Source: Chondrosia reniformis
Taxonomy: Eukaryota > Porifera > Demospongiae > Chondrillida > Chondrillidae
Assembly (NCBI GenBank): GCA_947172415.1
Contig: OX359200.1
Location: 4,776,501-4,840,500 of the forward strand
Direction: 5' to 3'
Length of the DNA: 64,000 bases
The notes beneath the pieces were generated by a model. The model saw nothing but the letters and a program-made list of their open reading frames with translations. It was not told where the DNA came from and did not search any database. The position numbers and the translations under genes were made by a program. Below, piece after piece: positions 1-10,300 of this stretch. The first letter of the stretch is position 1; each line of letters starts with the position of its first letter.

Positions 1-890
1 AAATGATATTTATTGTTAATTACACCAAGCCAATACAAAGGTTATTTTTACTTTCAAATTGTCGGCCGGCTTATGATGAAAAAAGATACTCTCAGATATC
101 TTTGTCTTGTGTCTTTGTCTATTTTGGCATTCACTACACTTAACACAAAATGTGGAAATTAGTCTGAAAGGGTTAGACCTGTAATGATTATAAAATTATA
201 TGGGCGTGTTAGCTTAGACCATGAACTAACCAAAGTCTATACCTAATTAATGGAATCAATTGGCTACAGGTCATGTTTTAAATGAGTCAGCACTTAGTTC
301 TCCAATCACACACGCTTTGATGTATTGTCACAACATAGTTTTTGAAAATTTCTATGAACCCTACAGTTAGCAGATTCAGATTCACTTTCAGAACATACCT
401 TGATGCTCTGGCTTATAAGACAATTCCAGTGTACTAGTCTGTAACATTTTCTTATTTATTAGAATGATGTGATCTCATGAGAGAATGGACAATGTAATGT
501 AAAGAAAAAGTATTTATGTATGTATGTATGTATGTATATGTACGTACATGTAAATGGCCCAGTGGAGAAAGAGAAGACTCTTGTATCCTCATCCAAAGTA
601 GGTTTAGTTCTCTAAAGGCCTCTCTATTGGTTCTATAATCTATTCTCAATGGATGTACTGTATACGTATGTCAAAAATGGTGTTTTAGATAATTCATGTA
701 GTTTTTAAATGTTAATTAAGTTATGGTCTAAGAATCTCGGTACTGTTTTGTTAAATCATAACACCTACCTACGTACGCACATGATCAGTACATGTTTGTA
801 TAACTACTATGTATACAAATATATGTAAATGTATATGTACATCGACCACAGACATTCCTAAAGTCCTGGAGATTTTACTTTGGCTGTGCA
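1..890. other. No gene recognised; low-complexity sequence
   Basis: No coding exon is supported here. A short TATG/TACG run lies near 515-550. It is followed to about 650 by a fragment of the dispersed SINE-like family seen in full at 35335-35545, with the gtggagaa and ggtttagttc blocks. The 5' exon of the downstream SRCR gene, which must encode a signal peptide, could lie here or before the window, but no clear ATG-to-donor exon was found. Confidence 0.5.
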
Positions 891-1175
891 TATGATAGAC
901 TTAGTAGTGTAGTATTCACTATATGAGCTGGTGCATATGATAGACTTAGTAGTGTAGTATTCACTATATGAGCTGGTGCATATGATAGACTTAGTAGTGT
1001 AGTATTCACTATATAATATTAGCTGGTGCATATGATAGACTTAGTAGTGTAGTATTCACTATATAATATTAGCTGGTGCATATGATAGACTTAGTAGTGT
1101 AGTATTTACTATATAATATTAGCTGGTGCATATGATAGACTTAGTAGTGTAGTATTTACTATATAATATGAACTG
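890..1175. repeat. Tandem repeat, unit about 55-62 bp, five copies
   Basis: The block beginning gctggtgcatatgatagac recurs at about 929, 968, 1022, 1073 and 1123. Copies differ by a short insertion (ataatatta) and a few substitutions. It lies upstream of the SRCR gene and has no coding signal. Confidence 0.85.
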
Positions 1176-1960
1176 GTGCATACAAAATGTAGTTTCTATA
1201 AATTATAATTTTGCTGAACGTTCTCTGCTTGTGTATGTACTTACATGATTTTAATTAACTGACACTTATTTCTCTGCCTTAATTAACTAAGCTATATATA
1301 TTTATGGTGACTATATACGTAGTCTTGACTATATCTAATTCCAAACTATAAGTAGCTGTCCATGGTGCAACTTTCATTCAATATCAGTATACTTACATTT
1401 ACAGTGTTTTTTTCAGAGTATTGTAGTATAATGTCAAGTGTTTTGTTATACTCTTACCCTGTTATATTTAGTGCACCAATGTTTATTCTAGCACCTACGT
1501 ATATAGCATATAAAATGTATCATTTTCAAGGGCACTACTTTCTTTCAATATCAGTATACTTAGTGTTTCTTTAAGAGTATTTAGCAGGGGGGGAGGGAGG
1601 GGGCAAAATGATGATAATAGAAATGAAGGGGGCAAACATATTTAGTGCACCAATGTTCATTCTAGCACATATATAGCATATAACATTAATTTTATCATTT
1701 TCAAAGGGGGCCAAAAGAAACCCTGATTTACATACCAATCAGGTAGTACATGATCAATAACAAGCGAAATGAAACAGAACTTCTTATCACTTATAGAAAT
1801 ATTTAAAACTTTAACATTTTTAGAAGTTTTGTACAGTTGCATATATAGTTATGGTCCTACACATTCCTTTTGCTATATAATATGTATGTTGTTGTTGTGA
1901 TATTGTTGTATAATGTCAAGTGTTTTGTTACACTACCATGGTCTGTACTTGTATCTCTAG

Positions 1961-4258
1961 CTCAGACTGGTGTCAGACTAGTGAATGGACCAAGAACATA
2001 TGAAGGACGTGTGGAGCTCTACGTGAGTGGTCGTTGGTTGCCTCTGTGTGCCGACCAATGGGATCTCAATGACGCTGATGTGGTCTGCAGACAGCTGGGG
2101 TACTATTATGCTATTGTTGCCAACGAGGATCAGTATGGTTCAGCAACTACATGGGATTATGATCTTGGTTGCACCGGCCGTGAGAGTACTGTGTCTGCTT
2201 GTTCCAGATCTTATAGTTCCATCTGTTTTGAAGGGACTGCTGGTGTAGTTTGCTCCACTTGTGAGTTGTTCAATAAAGAATAGCTTTATATATATATATA
2301 TATAACTAATATTATTATACCAGCAGTAATACCATTATATATTATATGTATAATGTTACTGATATACGTATCTATGTACGTACGTATGTATCACACCTTT
2401 TCTACATACGTAAGTTACAATTGACCTTCTAATATGTATCCTCTCATTTATTGCTGAATTCAAAGAGATACGTATTTTCTGGCTCAAACGTTCAAATTCT
2501 ATTAATATAGCTAGTGTTACTGATGCCCAATTAATTTAATTGTACAGAACATGGCAACAAGTTTATACTCCTAAACAAATAAGTTTTTGTATGTATATAA
2601 TATCCAATAACAAGAGAAAGGAGTCTTAAGTATCATCAAGAGCAATGCTTTCTCAAAATTTCTAATAATGTTTAGAACGAAAGATAATAAAATGGTTGTC
2701 TGTATAATTTCTTACTCACTGATTATGGCTGTTCTCTCTCTTGCAATTTTTAGTTAGCTATCCTATGTTTTTATGTATTTGTGTCAACTTCATTTGATTA
2801 ATCTAAACAACTTTGTCATTATTTGCTTCACTTATTATCATAGTCTTTGCACAGCTCAGTGCAATTAACTACCCTAGTTCTTTGTTGTTATTCACAGCTA
2901 CATTATCAACCGGAGACCTAAGATTAGCAGAATCGGATGAATACCAGTATGGTGGTCGCTTGGAGTACTACTATTTGGGGTCGTGGGGTACTGTTTGTGA
3001 TGATGGGTGGGGATATGATGATGCTGATGTAGCCTGTGATCAAATGGGCTTCAGTTATGTTTCTGATTCCCTCCTTACTTATGTAACTCCTGGGTCTCCC
3101 TCCCAATCGATATGGGTGGACGATGTTAGATGTTCAGGGTATGAGTCTAGACTCTCTTCATGTTCAGGCAGTTTTACTGGAAGACATGATTGTTTCCACA
3201 GTGAAGATGTTGGCATTGTCTGTTCCAGATCATGTAAGTTCACTACAGTAAACCAGCTCATGGTCAGCTTAGGACCTGCCATTCTTGGCCTGTTAGAAAA
3301 CCTCAGACTCTTAATTTACATACAAGGTCAAGATTTTCCACTACCCTCTATTTTACATGTTGATACTGAAGTTATGTATTGGCATATGCATATACAAACA
3401 ACCTCCCAACAGGTCATTTGAGGCAGAAACAAACTCATTCTAATCACTTCTATTCAAAAGCACCAGTCCTGATTACAATGTTTCAAGTGATTTATCACTG
3501 TATATTGCAACCCATTGTATTGCATACATATATGTATGTTGTTCATATGTACATACATATGTATGTATACATATTAGGTTGAATATATATTAAAGTTTAG
3601 TTACTTCAGTAGTTATAATAAAACTATTGACAATGACCATGAAGGCATTTTGTTCTGCTTTTGATTTGGAGATGTACAAGTTCAGATAACCACTTCACAA
3701 TTAGCATTAATACATGTTAAAACTGCCTGATTTATGTACATTATAGATGTTCCAGCTCCAACCTCAAGTAGTAGCAGTGCAGTAGGAACTGCTATTGGAA
3801 TTGCCATGGGAACAATCTGTTTCATCATGGTATCTATTGTGTGTTGTGTTGGAATTGGTGTGGCTGCCACTAAGAACTCAAGCAGAAGAAGAAGAAGAAC
3901 TACAGTAGTGACTGCACCAACATTGGCTCCGTCTACTACAACTACTACTACAACTTATACTGCTTATCCAGACCAACCTACTGTTCAGGGCTACGCTGCA
4001 CCTCCTCAACATGGCACCCAGCCTGTATCTTATCCAGTGCAGCCCCCACCTCAACCAACAGCCCAAGGCTTTACCAACCAGCCACCTCAAGGGGAATACC
4101 CCACTCAAGCACCTCCCCCTCAGTTTGGGTTTGCAGTTCAGCCTCCTCTGCAAGCCCCACCTCCAGAGAGCTACCCTACCCAGCCACCACCCTTCCAAGC
4201 TGTGGGAGGTGACAATAAGCCTCCTCCTTATAACTACTATGCAGCACCTCCTCAGTAG
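1961..4258 (+). CDS. Transmembrane scavenger-receptor (SRCR) protein, 5' end unresolved
   Basis: Three exons are supported: 1961-2260, 2898-3233 and 3747-4258 (stop). Each begins after a good acceptor and each boundary is phase 1, so they join in frame. Exons 1 and 2 each encode one SRCR domain with six cysteines (group A pattern, for example CADQW, CRQLG, CDDGW, CDQMG). Exon 3 encodes a membrane segment (IGIAMGTICFIMVSIVCCV), a basic stop-transfer (SSRRRRRT) and a long Pro/Gln/Tyr-rich cytoplasmic tail ending near PPPYNYY, a PPxY-type WW-binding motif. Known: group A SRCR domains mediate ligand binding at the cell surface; SRCR genes are expanded in sponges. Inferred: a cell-surface recognition receptor. 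The signal-peptide exon is missing; by analogy with 7342 it should be a short phase-1 exon upstream. The hydrophobic stretch directly before 1961 is an alternative, less likely start. Confidence 0.85.
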
Positions 4259-5071
4259 TGGATGTTGTGTTTGCATTAATTGTATTATATGTATTTGCTC
4301 GCTGGCATATGCATATATCACTATATATAGAAGGTTGCCTATTATTCATTATAGTGTAAGTTTTGACTTATTATTATTCCTACCTTTCTGATTAACTCAT
4401 CATTCTTCATGTATGCACACATGAGGTTATACTAAGAAAAGTAGGGATACACACTTGATTGTATTATATAACAACTAGCAAATGTTGAAGAAAGTTTGTT
4501 GATATACAATAAAATACATGGCCATATACAGAAGTGACATAAGAGTGAATATAAACCTTATATGGCCATCACTTCAATTTGAGGTAATGGATATTTATAT
4601 TAACATTGATCACAATGCTAGAGTACTTAAATGTACATTTAGTGCTGTAACTCTGTAGAATGGAGAGATATGAAGCTGTAACTTTATGCCAGCATACCCG
4701 AAAGGTTTCCAATGAGTTTTGCAAATTTTGATATCTACCCAAATTTGCCCTATCTCTCACCATACATTAACTTCATATACCAGTAATTTAATGTACATGC
4801 TGTTATTCTGTCAAACAGAAAGATATGAAACTGCAAATGTCAGTATTCACAGACATGTAAGAAAGTTTTCTAATGAGTTTTGCAAATTTCGATAACTACG
4901 TACGTATACCTATGCAAATTTGCCCTATCTTTCACCATACATTAACTTCCTATACTTGTAATTAATGCATAGGCTTGTCCAGGCTAGTATAGGAGCATAA
5001 AGCAATATGATATAAGTGCATATGTACCAGGAGATGTTTAAGAGTAATTGTTTTAATGTCCAGAATATATA
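4259..5071. repeat. 3' flank of SRCR gene with a degenerate tandem duplication
   Basis: No coding exon is seen. A block of about 165 bp is imperfectly duplicated at about 4627-4782 and 4795-4955 (shared gagttttgcaaatttt and caccatacattaactt blocks). An aataaaa signal near 4508 could serve the SRCR transcript. Confidence 0.5.
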
Positions 5072-5794
5072 CAGTGCTCCACATCTAAAGAGTACATTTT
5101 TCGTATAAAAACGACAAAACGTTATCAGTTATTTTTTTAACATATTTCCTTACCTTAGCAAGTGTTCTCGAAGAGGATTATACCTTTTCCCTTGTCCAGA
5201 ATGTCTAGGTAAATTTCCGCTGTTGTTAATACAAACGCATAGGGAAAAATCGCCATTTTTACTAAATGACATAATTGGTCACATTCGATCATGTGACTAT
5301 AAATTACACAATTCGCGATAATTGCTCGTACGTAGCATACGTTCATGGCTTGCTGCTAGCTTGAAGTCTATAGAAAGCACAACTCTTACACTAGCTTTTG
5401 ACCTGTCTACAGCTCTTAACTACAAAAATTGCAGTGGAACGTATCTAAAAACTAAAGGTACCTAAAATTAACCTTTTCGACTCGTTTTCTCAAATGGAAG
5501 GTTGAATTCAAGTTTTCTTTACACCAAGTCTCACGAATATTGGGAGCAATATCATACTGAAGTAAGAGCTCTTAACTAATATCTATTCGTTAGTTAGTAT
5601 CTAAAAACTGTTTTTTGGAAAATGGGCTGCAACTAAGTGGGCGTGTCATAAACCACGCCCATCCACCCACATAGCATTCATTAACATCTACTTGATCCAT
5701 CAAATTATAAAAATTAGCTAATCCCATCACCCTTAACTACCTAGAGCTATTTTAGGCAAACCAGCAAAATGCACTCTTTAGATGTGGAGCACTG
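5072..5794. mobile_element. Non-autonomous DNA transposon with about 29-bp TIRs and TA target site
   Basis: The left end begins cagtgctccacatctaaaga at 5072 and the right end is its reverse complement finishing at 5794. Both ends continue as agt(a/g)cattttt/g and are flanked by TA, as expected for Tc1/mariner-type insertion at TA. The 723-bp interior has no transposase frame, so the element would depend on a transposase from elsewhere. The superfamily is inferred from TA duplication only. Confidence 0.8.
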
Positions 5795-5839
5795 TATATG
5801 CGGGCACCTTTTTTAGCACACATGCACTTTAATTGTATG

Positions 5840-6055
5840 GAAACACAATCTGATATAAACCCTTAAAATCTTATAGTAGCTATTCAGATCTAGAATTTGC
5901 AGCTGTTTCTTGTACAAGTGTATACAGTTTTATATTGAAAGGGTACAAATTTGTACACTTTGCACAAGAAACATGTACAGCGCTAGCTGAAAATGACCCA
6001 AATTCTGAATAGCTTTTATGTAAGATTTTAAGGGTTTATACCAGATTGTGTTTGT
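5840..6055. mobile_element. Hairpin (foldback) MITE-like element
   Basis: An inverted repeat runs from aaacacaatctg at 5841 to cagattgtgttt ending about 6053. Arms of about 45 bp share acccttaaaatctta and gctattcag blocks. An inner inverted pair around tttcttgtacaa and ttgcacaagaaa extends the stem. No coding potential. Confidence 0.7.
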
Positions 6056-6125
6056 ATGGATGGGACTTGAATTAAATTAAGGAAGCAGGAAAACGTATGT
6101 CTAGCTACATATCTATATAATTATA

Positions 6126-7205
6126 GGTCCGCCCCCTTGAGTAACTGGATACTTTGTGCATGACCTTCACTAATGATCCTTCTAGATCTGTATAATACTA
6201 TAAAGTCATCTCCCAATGTTCATTGTGTCAACAACTATATACACTGTAATTATACCACATCAAGAACACCCTACAACTCTCACCCAGGGACATTACACCT
6301 GGAGGCATGACAAATCTCCACCTTCTCGATGAATTTGCCAAAGCTTTAAATCTCAATTAATGCCACCATACATGTATACGTACTGCATGTGATCTATGGA
6401 TGGTCTCAGGGCGACCAATAATTCACCATCAACCATCCCTCTAAGTCTTCGACAGGAATCCTTGCTGAGTCCATCATTTTATATATAAAAAAAGAAAACC
6501 TGCCTATATACCAAGCTACAATGACAGGTCTCTTACAAACCGAGTTAGCTCTAATATACAAAAATCAAATTAGAAATTTATTTAGGCTAGCTTGCATCAC
6601 TCATACCAATAATGGTGTTTTCCTCTAAAGGACTAAATCTAGCTGTCTGCCCCCTTGAGTAACTGGATACTTTGTGATCTTCACTAATGATCCCTCTAGA
6701 TCTAGATCTGTGCATACTATAAAGTCACCTCCCATGCCATGTTCACTGTGTCAACAATTATATACACTGTAATTATAAGCACACCCTACAACTCTCACCC
6801 AGGGACATTACACCTGGAGGCATGACAAATTATCCACCTTCTCTATGAATTTGCCAAAGCTTTAATGCCACCATATATGTATACATACTGCATGTGATCC
6901 ATGGATGGTCTCAGGATGACCAATAATTCACCATATCAACCATCCCTCCAAGTCTTTGACAAAGTTCATCAGGATTCCTTGCTGAGTCCACCATTTTATA
7001 TAAAGAAAGAAAACCCGCCTATATACCAATCTACAATGACAGGTCTCTTACAAACCGAGTTAGCTCTTTTATACAAAAATCAAAATTAGAAATTTATTTT
7101 TATAGGCTTGCATCACTCATACTAATAATGGTGTTTTCCTCTAAAGGACTAGTCTAGCTGTCTGCCCTCATGAGTAACTGGATACTTTGTGATCTTTGCT
7201 AATGA
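6126..7205. repeat. Direct duplication, unit about 520 bp, 2.1 copies
   Basis: The block starting gtaactggatactttgtg at about 6139 recurs at about 6657, and its first 45 bp recur again at about 7170. The full units share ctctcacccagggacattac and many further blocks, with small indels. No coding exon; the short open frames inside are not conserved between copies. Confidence 0.8.
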
Positions 7206-7341
7206 AAACTCTGTGTATATTTTATTACACAAATCCTTGTGGCTCCCTTAATTACGGACGAAGTAATTAGTAAGTTCATAGTAATAATTGATAATATATA
7301 TATATATGATTCAATAATTTAGCTATTGAAGTTAAATATAA

Positions 7342-10300
7342 ATGTCTCCCCAAAGTTTTTATCTCCTGCTACTCCTCTCCAGTATTCAAACCAGTAAGTT
7401 ATACTTATATAAACTATAATATAGTGAATTCGAGAGTATACAGTACGTACGACTGTAAATTAAAGTGATTTACCAGTTCAGCCAGATATATATATATGTA
7501 GGATGGGTCATACAAAGTTCAAAAGTAATACTCTGACTCTCTGATATTGCATATAGCGGTGGAAATTCAGGGAGGGAGAGCACTGGGGGTACAGATATAC
7601 CCGGGCCCCACAAAAAATCAAAATTAATTTTCCAACGATAAATCTCAGTCTTTGTATATAGCCAAGGCCTTTATATACGTTTATGATGTCCCTTGTGTAC
7701 AAGTTACAAAATGGTCTCTAACCCTGTTGATTATGCCAATGCATGCAACCAACCGTCGGTGTTCTTAGCTCCCTCACAAGGCAAATCAAATCTGCTGTGG
7801 TTATTAGTTGAGACCCCTTTAATACTGAAGCCTTTGTTGATATATGGCATGCAGATGCATCATCTTCAGTCTATACTAAGGTGTGAAAAGGTAATTGGTA
7901 GGCCATGTGTTCTACCTTGCAATTGGATGATCTGTATCAACTACTACTCTCTATGCAGTAGTTGAGGATTTCAAAGCCTGCAACAGTACTAGTGTGACTA
8001 AAGTCTAGATCTTGTACTGTTTAAAATACTGATTATCCTAGGGGTCACTTGGATCTCTTTAAATTTGTAACTTGCACTGTGTAGCTAGTACTTGATTGTA
8101 ATTTTAATATTACATAGTCACTTGGATCTCTTAAATTTGTAACTTGTACTGTGTAGTACTTGATTGTAATTTAATATTTTATATATTTGCTAGTAACTTG
8201 CACTGTGTAGTGTACTTGAGTGTAATTAGCTAACAAAGTATTTCACTATACTTATAGACATTCGCTATAAGCAATTTCGTTACTGTATGTAGTACACATG
8301 GAAAACGTACTAACATGGATAAGAATAAAGCCTAGTTGAAAGTCAGCAATATGAATTTACTAATTCTGGCCGTTTCGACCCAGAGGTCTTCATGCATCAG
8401 CAATATATGAGGAGTGGGAATACAATTCAGTATAAATAGGAAATTAGTAAATTCATGTTGCTGACACTCAACAAAGCTTTATTCTCGTAATGATCGCAAC
8501 AAACACTCCTAATTCCTACACATGGACAAGTAAAAATATTAACAGATAACGTAAGAAGAGAAGACAGAGCTTAAATTACCAAAGTAATACGGTCGACCAA
8601 ACGAATCCAGTCTTTCGCATCAATATAGGAACAACTCTGCCTCAAACTTGACGGGAACGTATACAAAAACGCTTTATCTAACCTTCGCTACAACTCGCCT
8701 GTTCGGTAGCTCCTTCTCGTAGGAGAGCGTCGACTTGTCATAGCCGTTCTCGAAGGATGATCTTCTTTAGCAACGAGTCGGTGACGTTAACGCAACGTCA
8801 CATGATTCACAAAATGTGTGTACGGAGCGACATACGAAGGTGTTGGTGACGCATTAGAAGAACATCATAATACATCACCAGCTTGCGCAATCGTAACTTC
8901 GAATTCTTCATTATATCTTGATTATTTTGCTCATTTAATTAAGCAAAACTTCGCCAGACGTTTCTTATACACATGTACCATGATATATGTTGATTTCACA
9001 GTTATCTGACAAATTGAAATTTTTTATCAATATAACACATTGTTTGCATATAAATTTCCCATAGGTTTTCTATAGTCCTATGGCCTTTTATATGCAGACT
9101 TTGTCCTCTGTTTTCTAACAAACGGAGGCCTAAATTAAAAATCCCTTAATTTAAAATGAGTTTTATACCCTAAACTTTATGATGATATGCCCATTTGTTT
9201 CTAGGTCCTTTCTTGGAGCCATATGAATTATTTAATTAATTAATTAATTATATTATATTATATTATATTATTTATTTATATTAGATTACCTTAGTATATT
9301 GTAACTTGTACTGTATATACAAGACTACGAACAGGAAGCCATACGTTAACATAATTTCTGAAAACAATATAGGGGCGCCTGCGGCGCCCCAAAAATGAAT
9401 TTTGGAAGTGGGTCTATTCCTAGTTAGCCGCTTTTTGAACGCTATAGAGCGTATAGAGCGTCGAAACATGTTTTGGCATTTAGGAAAGCGTGCATTAATC
9501 GCTGCAAATAACCGAATATAACCGAAAATCGCTTCGTTGGCGATTTATGAGGTGTTGATTGCTAATACATTGGATAGGGCGGCCATTTTTTTTCCCGGCC
9601 ATTCTACTTAGAGTACTACCGTACTCTCTGATATATATGATTCAATAATTTAGCTATTGAAGTTAAATATAAATGTCTCCCCAAAGTTTTTATCTCCTGC
9701 TACTCCTCTCCAGTATTCAAACCAGTAAGTTATACTTATATAAACTATAATATAGTGAACTCGAGAGTATACAGTACGTACGACTGTAAATTAAAGTGAC
9801 TTTACCAGTTCAGCCAGATATATGCAGGATGGGTCATACAAAGTTCAAAAGTAATACTCTGACTCTCTGATATTGCATATAGCGGTGGAAATTCAGGGAG
9901 GGGGAGCACTGGGGGTACAGATATACCCGGGCTCCACAAAAAATCAAAATTAATTTTCAACGATAAATCTCAGTCTTTGTACATATAGCAGACTTCTACC
10001 ATATTATGCCGATCATGTTTGTAAATATATATATATGCAGCTACAGTGTGCCCTTCCTTTTGCTTAACTTCCTCTATCTATGTGTAATGTAGGTAGATTA
10101 ATGATTTGTCCAATTCTACATTGATACAGATCATTTCAGTGCATATACTTAAATGGAACACTGATCATAATATATATCCTCCCCAACAGCAGGCTTAGAC
10201 CATAATATTGGTGCTGGCGCCATACATCACTCCATGCATATTAAATGCATGCAGCATAGAGTATTATATAAAACGAAAACCTTAACCTTACTGGGGCTAT

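Noticed and set aside
1362-1574. 70-codon hydrophobic frame as the SRCR signal exon
   Set aside because: No donor in the right phase follows its hydrophobic part, and the sequence is partly repeated at 1630-1930 as non-coding DNA.
3878-4321. 147-codon minus-strand frame
   Set aside because: Antisense shadow of the SRCR tail exon, whose low-complexity codons keep the other strand open.
8818-9009. 63-codon frame shared with the inverted copy at 10665-10922
   Set aside because: Present only because the family Y element is duplicated. The copies differ at amino-acid-changing sites and at the stop, and no protein family is recognisable.
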